Shown piece after piece: positions 43,766 through 51,544 of a stretch of DNA of 64,000 nucleotides. Positions within the stretch are counted from its first letter, which is position 1. The number at the start of each line of letters is the position of its first letter. The position numbers and the translations under genes are program-made. The notes below the pieces were generated by a model, which saw only the letters and a program-made list of their open reading frames with translations, was not told the DNA's origin and did no database searches. The DNA comes from VRUE01 sp963774555 (GTDB lineage: Bacteria > Actinomycetota > Thermoleophilia > Solirubrobacterales > 70-9): NCBI GenBank assembly GCA_963774555.1, contig CAVZFL010000001.1, forward strand, positions 1,798,001-1,862,000. The letters are read 5' to 3'.

Positions 43766-44767
43766 ATGCCCAAAGACATCTTCTATGACTCAGACGCGGA
43801 CCTCTCGCTGCTCCAGGGAAAGACCGTTGCCATCCTCGGCTACGGCTCCCAGGGGCACGCGCACGCCCTCAACCTGAAGGACTCGGGAGTCGACGTCGTC
43901 GTCGGCCTGCGCCCGGATTCCTCCAGCCGCGCCAAAGCCGAAGCTGCCGGCCTCGAGGTGCTCGACATCGCCGAAGCCGCCAGCCGCGGCGACGCGGTGA
44001 TGATCCTGCTGCCCGACGAGAAGCAGGCCGAGGTCTGGGGGTCCGACATCGCCGACGGCATCGCCCCCGGCAACCTGCTGCTCTTCGCCCATGGCTTCGC
44101 GATCCACTTCGAGCAGATTGTGCCCCCGGCCGGCGTCGACGTCGGCATGGTCGCCCCCAAGGGCCCGGGCCACCTGGTCCGTCGCCAGTACGAGGAAGGC
44201 AACGGCGTCCCCTGCCTGATGGCGGTCCACCAGGACGCCACCGGCAACGCCCACGGCCTCGTCCTCGCCTACGCCTCCGGTATCGGCGGCGGCCGCGCCG
44301 CTGTGATCGAGACCAGCTTCAAGGACGAGTGCGAGACCGACCTCTTCGGCGAGCAGGCCGTGCTCTGTGGCGGCGCCTCGGAGCTGGTCCGCGCCGGCTT
44401 CGAGACCCTGGTCGAGGCCGGCTATGACCCGCGCCTCGCCTACTTCGAGTGCCTGCACGAGCTCAAGCTGATCGCCGACCTGATGTACGAGAAGGGGATC
44501 CAGGGCATGCGCTACTCGATCTCCAACACGGCCGAGTACGGCGACATGACCCGCGGCAAACGGGTGATCGGCGAGGAGTCACGGGCGGCGATGAAGGAGA
44601 TCCTCGGCGAGATCCAGTCAGGCGAGTTCGCCCGCGAGTGGATCGCCGAGAACCGCGCCGGCGGCGAGAACCTGGCGCGGATGCGCGAGGAGGGCAAGGG
44701 GCATCAGGTCGAGAAGGTCGGAAAAGACCTGAGGGACATGATGCCCTGGGTCGACCAGGAGTTTTGA
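43766..44767 (+). CDS. ilvC: Ketol-acid reductoisomerase
   Basis: Class I enzyme of 333 residues acting after IlvBN. Rossmann motif VAILGYGSQGHAHALNL (residues 21-37), a cofactor loop GLRPDSSSRAKA with serines and Arg that suit NADPH, and metal ligands in the KARI domain (FKDECETDLFGEQ and YFECLHELKLI). Confidence 0.96.
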   Translation: MPKDIFYDSDADLSLLQGKTVAILGYGSQGHAHALNLKDSGVDVVVGLRPDSSSRAKAEAAGLEVLDIAEAASRGDAVMILLPDEKQAEVWGSDIADGIAPGNLLLFAHGFAIHFEQIVPPAGVDVGMVAPKGPGHLVRRQYEEGNGVPCLMAVHQDATGNAHGLVLAYASGIGGGRAAVIETSFKDECETDLFGEQAVLCGGASELVRAGFETLVEAGYDPRLAYFECLHELKLIADLMYEKGIQGMRYSISNTAEYGDMTRGKRVIGEESRAAMKEILGEIQSGEFAREWIAENRAGGENLARMREEGKGHQVEKVGKDLRDMMPWVDQEF

Positions 44768-44790
44768 GGGCTTTGATTTGAGGCGTGGAG

Positions 44791-44891
44791 GGAGGTCCGG
44801 AGCCCCTTCCCCTGAGGCCGTTGCGCAGCAGGTCGCGCCGGAGATTCGGGGCGTGGACCCCAAGCCTCATGGGAAGGGGCTCCGGACCTCC
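44791..44891. repeat. 101-bp hairpin element C
   Basis: A 28-bp stem (27 pairs, one mismatch) joins 44791-44818 with 44864-44891 around a 45-nt loop. The loop begins CGTTGCGCAGCAGGTCG, identical to the reverse complement of element D, while the stem sequences of C and D are unrelated. A small hairpin GGGG-CGTGGA-CCCC lies in the 3' half of the loop. It starts 23 nt after the ilvC stop. Confidence 0.78.
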
Positions 44892-44909
44892 CCCTCAGCT
44901 CGAAGTGCC

Positions 44910-45007
44910 CTCAGAGCTGGGGGAAAGTGGCAGTGACTCGAGGGTTTGAGCGCATCGCGTCCAGCTGACGCAGGATCTCTCTCAGCTTCGAGAAGAGCAG
45001 CTCTGAG
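44910..45007. repeat. Inner inverted repeat between elements C and D
   Basis: Arms CTCAGAGCTG (44910-44919) and CAGCTCTGAG (44998-45007), with a nested hairpin GCGTC-CAGCT-GACGC at 44957-44971. It lies exactly between C and D. The gap 44768-45126 has no gene; it is filled by these three elements. Confidence 0.55.
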
Positions 45008-45015
45008 TGCGTGCA

Positions 45016-45116
45016 GGGCAGCCGGGTCCCCTCCCCCGGAGGCTCAAGCGACCCCGCTGGAAGCACCACTTCGACCTGCTGCGCAACGGCCTCCGGGGGA
45101 GGGGACCCGGCTGCCC
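45016..45116. repeat. 101-bp hairpin element D
   Basis: A perfect 28-bp stem joins 45016-45043 with 45089-45116 around a 45-nt loop, the same 28-45-28 geometry as element C in opposite orientation. The conserved loop segment is CGACCTGCTGCGCAACG. The variable part of the loop forms AGCG/CGCT and GAAG/CTTC hairpins in place of those of C. It ends 10 nt before the cupin stop. Confidence 0.78.
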
Positions 45117-45126
45117 CCACACCCCC

Positions 45127-45531
45127 TCAGCGGTGGGTCTCGCCCTCGGGGAGGTGGCCGTCGCGGCCGACGTAGCCGTCCTTGCCGCCGACGACTACGT
45201 AGACGGCGTCTTCTGAGTCGCTGAGGTTCTTGACCTTGCGCACGGTCGAGGCGTCGACCCAGGCGAGGCCGCCGGGCTCGAGCTGGTGAGTCGAACCGTC
45301 GCCGAACTCCATCTCGATCTTGCCGCTGTGGAGGAAGTAGAGCTCCTCCTGTTCGTCGTGGTAGTGGCTGCCGGTCGAGTAGGAGGGCGGCAGCACGATT
45401 GCGTTGACACCGAAGGCGGTGACGCCAAGTGGCGTGCGGATCTTGCGGAAGCCCGGGCCATCGCCGAGGTCGCTGAGGTTCGCGACAGCGTAGCCGTCGC
45501 CTTTCGTCACCTGCTCTGTCGTCTCGCTCAT
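45127..45531 (-). CDS. Single-domain cupin protein
   Basis: 134 residues. The cupin metal motif is GSHYHDEQEELYFLHSGKIE (near 60-80), with a second half in GGLAWVDAS and a final VVVGGKDGYVGRD. The substrate is unknown. TAAGCT (45544-45539) ends 7 nt before the ATG. A longer frame upstream is ignored because the promoter and conserved start agree at 45531. Confidence 0.78.
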   Translation of the reverse strand: MSETTEQVTKGDGYAVANLSDLGDGPGFRKIRTPLGVTAFGVNAIVLPPSYSTGSHYHDEQEELYFLHSGKIEMEFGDGSTHQLEPGGLAWVDASTVRKVKNLSDSEDAVYVVVGGKDGYVGRDGHLPEGETHR

Positions 45532-45550
45532 GGCCGGCAGCTTACGTGGC

Positions 45551-45567
45551 GGACCTCTCAGAGGTCC
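45551..45567. promoter_or_regulatory. Palindrome between cupin and serC
   Basis: GGACCTC-TCA-GAGGTCC, perfect 7-bp arms. It lies 15 bp before the serC -10 box (TAACCT, 45583-45588), over the -35 region, and 7 bp beyond the cupin -10. It suits an operator serving both directions. Confidence 0.45.
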
Positions 45568-45598
45568 ACCCGCGAGGGTCAATAACCTGTCGCCTCCG

Positions 45599-46738
45599 AT
45601 GACGACCTCGACTGCCGCCCAGATACCGACTGAGCTCAAGCCCGAGGACGGACGTTTTGGCTGCGGACCCTCGAAGGTGCGGCCGGAGGCGCTGGAGAGG
45701 CTGGCGGGGCAGTCGGCGCTGATTGGGACTTCGCATCGGCAGAAGCCGGTTCGGGACCTGGTTGGGCGAGTGCGCGGTGGGCTCGCGGAGCTGTTCTCGC
45801 TGCCCGACGGCTACGAGGTCGTGCTGGGCAACGGCGGCACGACCGCCTTCTGGGACGCCGCCTGCGCCTGGCTGGTGCGGGATCGCGCTCTGCACCTCAC
45901 CTACGGCGAGTTCTCGCAGAAGTTCGCCAAGGCAACTGCAGCGGCGCCGTTCCTCGGCGACCCGATCCTGGTCGAGGCCGAGCCGGGGGATGCGCCGGCG
46001 CCGGTGGTCGATCCCGCCGCCGACGCGATCGCCTGGGCGCACAACGAGACCTCGACCGGGGTGATGGTTCCGGTTCAGCGGCCGGCCGATGCCGGCGACG
46101 CACTCGTCCTCGTAGACGCCACCTCCGGCGCCGCCGGCCTTCCGGTCGATGTCAGCGAGGCCGACGCCTATTACTTCGCCCCGCAGAAGGGCTTCGCCTC
46201 CGACGGCGGCCTCTGGCTCGCTCTGCTCAGCCCGGCCGCAATCGGGCGGATCGAGGAGCTCGACGGCGCCGAGGGTCGCTGGCAGCCCGGCTTCCTCTCG
46301 CTGCAGACGGCGCTGAAGAACTCGCGCAAGGAGCAGACCTACAACACACCGGCGCTCGCCACCCTGCTGCTGCTCGCCGATCAGATCGAGTGGATGCTCG
46401 CCGGCGGCGGTCTCGACTGGTGCGTCGAGCGCACCTCGACCTCCTCGGGTCATCTCTACGACTGGGCCGAGGCCAGCGAGTTCGCCACGCCCTTCGTCGC
46501 CGATCCGGCCAAGCGCTCGCTGGTGGTCGGCACGATCGACTTCGACGACTCGGTCGACGCCGCCGCGATCGCCGCGACCCTGCGGGCCAACGGCATCGTC
46601 GACACCGAGCCTTACCGCAAGCTGGGCCGCAACCAGCTGCGCATCGGCATGTTCCCGGCGGTCGAGCCTGCCGACGTCGAAGCGCTCACCGCCTGCATCG
46701 ACTGGGTGGTCGAGAACGTGGGGGAGGCGCGGCCGTGA
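45599..46738 (+). CDS. serC: Phosphoserine aminotransferase
   Basis: 379-residue PLP enzyme of serine synthesis, of the actinobacterial type. FGCGPSKVRPEAL opens the fold (near 18), the PLP lysine is in FAPQKGFASDGG (near 197), and SLVVGTIDFDD and RIGMFPAVEPADVEAL close it. ATG 45599 is 10 nt after TAACCT. Stop overlaps serA (GTGA). Confidence 0.92.
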   Translation: MTTSTAAQIPTELKPEDGRFGCGPSKVRPEALERLAGQSALIGTSHRQKPVRDLVGRVRGGLAELFSLPDGYEVVLGNGGTTAFWDAACAWLVRDRALHLTYGEFSQKFAKATAAAPFLGDPILVEAEPGDAPAPVVDPAADAIAWAHNETSTGVMVPVQRPADAGDALVLVDATSGAAGLPVDVSEADAYYFAPQKGFASDGGLWLALLSPAAIGRIEELDGAEGRWQPGFLSLQTALKNSRKEQTYNTPALATLLLLADQIEWMLAGGGLDWCVERTSTSSGHLYDWAEASEFATPFVADPAKRSLVVGTIDFDDSVDAAAIAATLRANGIVDTEPYRKLGRNQLRIGMFPAVEPADVEALTACIDWVVENVGEARP

Positions 46739-48317
46739 AGGTCCTCGTCAAGGAGAAGATCGCCGACTCCGGCGTCGACCTGCTGCGGCAGAACTTCGAC
46801 GTCGACCTCGGCCTCGAGATGTCCGACGAGGAGCTCGCCGAGGCGATCGGCGACTACGACGCGATCCTGATCCGCTCGGCGACCAAGCTGACCCCGGAGC
46901 TGATCGAGCGCGCCGACCAACCTCAAGGTGATCGGCCGCGCTGGCACCGGCGTCGACAACGTCGACATTCCCGCCGCGACCCGTCGCGGAATCGTCGTCG
47001 CCAACGCGCCCGAATCGAACTCGGTCGCCGCCGCCGAGCACACCCTCGCCCTGGCACTCTCCCTCTTCCGCAACGTCCCCCAGGCCCACGGCGCCCTCGT
47101 CGACGGCCGCTGGGACCGGGCCAAGTACAAGGGCGCCGAGCTCTACGGCAAGACGATCGGGATCGTCGGCTTCGGTCGCATCGGCCAGCTCGTCGCCAAA
47201 CGCGCCCAGGCCTTCGAGATGGACGTGATCGCCTTCGACAAGTTCGTCTCCGCCGAGCGCTTCCGCGAGCTCGGCGTCGAGGGCGTGACCGAGCTCGACG
47301 AGCTCTTCGGCCGCGCCGACGTGGTCACCGTGCACGTGCCGAAGACGCCGGAGACGATCGGCCTGATCGACGCCGAGGCGATCGCCGCGATGAAGGACGG
47401 CGTGCGGATCGTCAACTGCGCCCGCGGCGAGCTGGTCGACCTCGACGCGCTGCTCGCCGGCCTCGAGTCCGGCAAGGTCGGCGGCGCCGCGCTCGACGTC
47501 TTCCCCGCTGAGCCCTTCACCGAGCACCCGATCTTCGCCCGCGACGACGTCGTCGTCACCCCGCACCTCGGCGCCTCGACCGCCGAGGCGCAGGACCGCG
47601 CCGGCATCGTCACCGCCGAGCAGGTGACGGCTGCGCTGACCGGCGGCGTCGTCACCAACGCGGTCAACATCGCCGCGGTGCGCCCCGAGGAAATGGAAGC
47701 GCTGGCGCCGTTCGTGCCGCTCTGCGAAAAGCTCGGCCGCCTCGCCGAGGGCCTCGGCGAGGGCTCGGTCGACCGGGTCTCGGTCGAGTTCCGCGGCAAA
47801 CTCGCCCAGCTACGACACCCGCCTGCTCGGCATCGCCGTCCTGGTCGGCATCCTCTCCGGCCACACCGAGGTGCCGGTCAACCTGGTCAACGCGCCGCAG
47901 ATGGCCGAGGAACGGGGCATCGAGCTGGTCGAGACCAAGGAGTCGAGCTCCGAGGACTTCACCGAGCTGGTCACCGTCCGCCTCGGCTCCGGCGACGGGG
48001 ACGTCGAGGTCGCCGGCACCGGCGTCGGCCCGCGCAACGAGCCCTACCTCGTCTCCGCCTGGGGCGAGAGCTTCTACCTGCCCTTCGCCGAGCACATCGC
48101 GGTCTTCCGCTACGCCGACCGGCCGGGGATGATCGGCCGGGTCGGCACGATGTTCGGCGAGGAGGGCGTCAACATCGTCTCCGCCGCGGTCGGTGCCGAG
48201 CCCGGCGGCGAGGGCGCCGTGATGGCGCTGACCACCGACGCTCCTGTCCACGACGCGACGATCGCCAAGATCCTCGAGCTCGACGGCTTCTCCGTCGGCC
48301 GCTCGGTCGATCTCTAG
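46735..48317 (+). CDS. serA: D-3-phosphoglycerate dehydrogenase (two apparent frameshifts)
   Basis: About 526 residues after removing one base near 46919 (GACCAACC) and one near 47808 (GCCCAGC). Order: substrate domain, Rossmann fold with IGIVGFGRIGQLVAKRAQ, VNCARGELVD and the catalytic HLGAS, then the ASB domain and C-terminal ACT domain (AVFRYADRPGMIGRVGTMF), i.e. the long serine-regulated form. GTG start overlaps the serC stop. Confidence 0.9.
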
Positions 48318-48344
48318 ATACAGGCGCAGGTAGGGTGTGAGCCG

Positions 48345-49384
48345 ATGAAGGCGCTGGTGCAGACAGGGAACGGTGGGTTCGACGTGCTCCAGGTTCAGGA
48401 GCGCCCCGACCCGCCCGGTCGGCTCCGGCGAGGTGCGGATCGCGGTCAAGGCGGCGGGGATCAACTTCGCCGACACGATGGCGCGGGTCGGCCTCTATCC
48501 CGACGCGCCCAAACCGCCCTGCGTGACTGGGCTATGAGGTAGCCGGCACAGTGGAGTCGGTTGGAGACGGGGTGGAGCGGCCACGCCGTCGGCGACCGGG
48601 TCGTCGCCGGCACCCGCTTCGGCGGCCAGGCCGAGCTGGTCACCGTGCCCGCCGACCAGGCGCTGCCGCTTCCCGAGCGGTTCAGCTTCGAGCAGGGTGC
48701 GGCGTTCCCGGTCAACTACGGGACCGCCTACGCGGCCCTGGTCGTCGTGGGCAGCCTGCGCGAGGGGACCCGGGTGCTGATCCACGCAGCGGCCGGCGGC
48801 GTCGGGATCGCCGCCACCCAGATCGCCCGCAACGCGGGTGCCGAGATCTACGGCACCGCCTCGCCCGCCAAGCACGAGGCGATCCGCGCCCAGGGCGTCG
48901 CCCATCCGATCGACTACCGCAACCAGGACTTCGAGGCCGAGGTGATGCGGATCACCGACGGCGAGGGGGTCGACCTGGTCATCGACGCGCTCGGGCCCGA
49001 CCTCGTTTCGCAAGGACTACCGGCTGCTGCGGCCCGGAGGCCGCCTGGTGATGTACGGCATCTCCGAGGCGATCGACCGAAAGCGGCCGCAGCGTCCCGG
49101 CCATGCTGAAAGCCCTGGCCAAGATGCCGCTGGCGACGGTCCCGTGGTGGAAGAGCCTGGCGCTGATGAACGAGAACAAGGGCGTCTTCGGGCTCAACAT
49201 GCTCAAGTGGTGGGAACGCGAGGGCAGCCTCGACCGGGTCACCGAGCCGCTGATGGCCGATCTCGAGGCCGGCCGCCTGGAGCCGGTCGTCGCCGAGGCT
49301 TTTCCCTTCGAGCGTGCCGGGGAGGCCCACCAATTCATCGCCGAGCGCCGCAACGTCGGCAAGGTTGTGCTGTTTCCACAGTAG
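48345..49384 (+). pseudogene. NADPH:quinone oxidoreductase-like protein, five frameshifts
   Basis: MDR-family zinc-free oxidoreductase. Readable pieces: MKALVQTGNGGFDVLQVQE; VRIAVKAAGINFADTMARVG; then ALPLPERFSFEQGAAFPVNY and IHAAAGGVGIAATQIARNAG; and the C-terminal MLKALAKMPLATVPWW to the stop. Frames change +1 near 48418, 48537, 48573, 49007 and 49088. Each is repaired by deleting one base and restores family sequence, so errors in the data are likely. TAGGGT ends 8 nt before ATG. Confidence 0.65.
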
Positions 49385-49414
49385 GCGCCTGTCCGAGCGG
49401 CGGGGCACTTTGCG

Positions 49415-49985
49415 ATGAAGAGGGCGATCCTGATCTTGCTGGCGATCCTGGCGGCGCAGGCCGCGACGGTCGCGCGCGCCGAAGCGACCTCCTACACGGT
49501 CGTGCTCGCCGGCGGCACGACCCAGAACACGATCCGCATCTGGCTCACGCCCGGACGGCTACGAGCTACGTGATCGACTCGGCCGTGCCGCTGGAAGTCG
49601 GCGGCACGATCTGCGAAGACGTCCCCGGTAACGCCAACGAGCTGATCTGCAAGGCGCCGATGGTCGCCGGCTTCGTCGTCAACGCCGGGCCCGAAGCGAC
49701 GACACGATCACCGCCTCGAGGAAGCTCTCGGTGCCGGTGACGATGTGCGGCGGAGCGGGAGCGGACAAGCTGGTCGGCGGCAGCGGCCCGGACAAACTGG
49801 TCGGCGGCGACGGCAACGACGAACTGATCGGGCGCGGGGGCAGCGACCTGCTCGTCGGGGGCCCCGGAAACGACATGCTCTTCGGCGCCGCGGGAGAAGA
49901 CGTCCTGCTCGGCGGCACGGGGAACGACGTGATCAGCGGCGGCTCCGAATCCAACGCCGGCCGCCAGGAACTTCGCTGCCGCTAG
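49415..49985 (+). pseudogene. Secreted RTX-repeat calcium-binding protein, frameshifted
   Basis: Signal peptide at the start (KRAILILLAILAAQAATVARA). After a short domain (SYVIDSAVPLEVGGTICED) come about seven nonapeptide repeats of the GGxGxDxLx type (GGAGADKLVGGSGPDKLVGG onward), expected to form a calcium-bound beta-roll outside the cell. Frame breaks near 49552, 49562 and 49691. Its TAG overlaps the MFS gene TAG in CTAG. Confidence 0.55.
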
Positions 49986-51325
49986 GCAGGAGCGGTTGCG
50001 CGCCGGCCGAGCAGGCGGCCGCCGACGAAGAAGAGCGCGATCAGGAAGCCGACCAGCGAGAGCGCCGCGTCGAGCCGGAAGGCGGCCTGGATGCCGTCGA
50101 CGAAGGACGCCTGGGAGGAGAAGACGGTCGTGGTCAGGCCCAGCCCGATCGAGCCGCCGGCGATCTGGAACATGTAGACGATGCCGCCGGCGAGGCTGGT
50201 CTGCGATTCGTCGACCGAGGTGACCCCCGCGGTCGTCGCGGTCGGGTAGAAGCTGCCGATCCCGATCCCGAGCACGACCATGCCGGCGATCAGCGAGCTG
50301 TAGTGGGAGCGGTCGCCGACCAGCGAGAAGACGAACGGGGCGATCGCGATGCAGAGCGCCCCGACCGAGGCCAGCAGCTTGGCCCCGAGCCTCTCGTACA
50401 GCGGTCCGGCGACGAAGGAGACCGCGGCGAAGGTGGCGAGGAAGGGCAGCATCCCGAGGCCCGCTTCGAGCGGTGAGTAGCCGAGCTGGTGCTGCATGAA
50501 CTGGGGCAGGTAGAGCAGGGCGGCGAAGAAGGTCGCCGACATCAGCAGGATCGCCAGGCAGGAGGCGCGGAAGCTCTCGTTCGCCATCACCGCGCGCGGT
50601 ACCAGCGCGTTGGGCCCGGCCCGCCGCTCGATCGGCACGAAGGCGATCAGCAACACCGCCGAGAGCACCAGCAGTCCGATCACGCGCGGGTCGCCGAAGC
50701 CCCAGTCGTCGATCTGGTCGAGGGCGACGAGCAGCGAGACCAGGCCGACCGAGATCGCCGCGATCCCCGGGTAGTCGATCCGCTGCTCGCCCGCGTCAGG
50801 CTCGGCGACCTTGACCAGGCGGTAGGTGACGAGCACGGCGAAGGCCGAGATCGGCACGTTGAGGAAGAAGATCCAGCGCCAGCTCAGCGCGTCAGTGAGC
50901 ACGCCGCCGATCAGCGGCCCGATCGCGTTGCCGAGGCCGGCGGCGCCGATGATGATCCCGCCTGCCAGCCCCGCCTTGTCTTCGGGCAGCAGCGCGTAGG
51001 TCATGCCGAGGATCGCCGGCCACATCAGCGCCCCGCCGATCCCCATCAGCGTCCGCGTCGCGATCAGCCAGGTCTCGGTCTGCGCGGCGCCGCCGAGCGC
51101 CGACATCGAGGCGAAGATCGCGGTGCCGAGGAAGAAGGCGTTGCGGCGGCCGAACATGTCGGCGAGCCGGCCGCCGGTGACGATCATCACGCCGAAGGTC
51201 AGCGCGTAGGCGTTGACCACCCACTGGATCGTGTTGATGTTGGTGTCGAAGTCCCTCTCCATCGTCGGCAGGGCGACGTTGATCGCGGAGAAGTCGTTGG
51301 CGATCACGACCACGGCGACGCCCAT
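49982..51325 (-). CDS. MFS exporter, DHA2-type
   Basis: 447 residues from ATG 51325, about 14 helices. Motif A-like GGRLADMFGRRNAFFLG (residues 52-68) and motif C-like GAAGLGNAIGPLIGG. Predicted drug or metabolite efflux. The frame stays open for 20 more codons upstream (SSIPRSTWFALFA completes helix 1) without ATG/GTG/TTG; an ATC at 51385 lies 6 nt after TAGGCT (51397-51392 on its strand). It may share its promoter region with leuL. Confidence 0.83.
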   Translation of the reverse strand: MGVAVVVIANDFSAINVALPTMERDFDTNINTIQWVVNAYALTFGVMIVTGGRLADMFGRRNAFFLGTAIFASMSALGGAAQTETWLIATRTLMGIGGALMWPAILGMTYALLPEDKAGLAGGIIIGAAGLGNAIGPLIGGVLTDALSWRWIFFLNVPISAFAVLVTYRLVKVAEPDAGEQRIDYPGIAAISVGLVSLLVALDQIDDWGFGDPRVIGLLVLSAVLLIAFVPIERRAGPNALVPRAVMANESFRASCLAILLMSATFFAALLYLPQFMQHQLGYSPLEAGLGMLPFLATFAAVSFVAGPLYERLGAKLLASVGALCIAIAPFVFSLVGDRSHYSSLIAGMVVLGIGIGSFYPTATTAGVTSVDESQTSLAGGIVYMFQIAGGSIGLGLTTTVFSSQASFVDGIQAAFRLDAALSLVGFLIALFFVGGRLLGRRATAPA

Positions 51326-51417
51326 CGCGAAGAGGGCGAACCAGGTCGAGCGGGGGATCGAGCTTGAAGATGCCTCGCTTGCGATGGGCGCAGCCTACGC
51401 TAAGCTGAGGCGACCGA

Positions 51418-51477
51418 ATGACGCACCGGCTCGACAGCCTCGCGCTTCTCCTTCTCCTCCCCCTCCGGGGGGAATAG
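51418..51477 (+). CDS. leuL: Leucine-rich leader peptide of leuA
   Basis: 19 codons: MTHRLDSLALLLLLPLRGE then TAG. Eight of 19 residues are Leu, with five in a row at 10-14. GAGG lies 7 nt before the ATG. TACGCT/TAAGCT boxes (51396-51406) give a short leader. It is the sensing peptide of the attenuator described separately. Confidence 0.8.
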   Translation: MTHRLDSLALLLLLPLRGE

Positions 51478-51540
51478 CGCTGGGCGGCGCGATAGCCGCG
51501 AGAGAAAAGGTCATTCGAGCGAAGTAGAGAAGGAGGAGGA
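51418..51540 (+). promoter_or_regulatory. leuA leader: Leu codons pair with the leuA ribosome-binding site
   Basis: Leu codons 10-13 of the leader peptide (CTTCTCCTTCTC, 51445-51456) can pair with 51527-51538 (GAGAAGGAGGAG): 11 Watson-Crick pairs and one G-U. That target is the leuA Shine-Dalgarno tract, ending 4-6 nt before GTG 51545. Two further hairpins lie between: CCCCC-TCC-GGGGG at the leader stop, and GCGGC-GCGATA-GCCGC. A ribosome stalled for leucine would hide the codons and free the site. Confidence 0.72.
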
Positions 51541-51544
51541 CCCA

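Noticed and set aside
42409..43779. Extended menB frame running upstream over menE
   Set aside because: The upstream part is the antisense of menE. The MenB start with a promoter is at 42408.
44791..45116. Integron attC sites for the paired hairpins
   Set aside because: They lack the GTTrrry core sites and bulged attC stems; the stems are perfect and no cassette-like genes or integrase are near.
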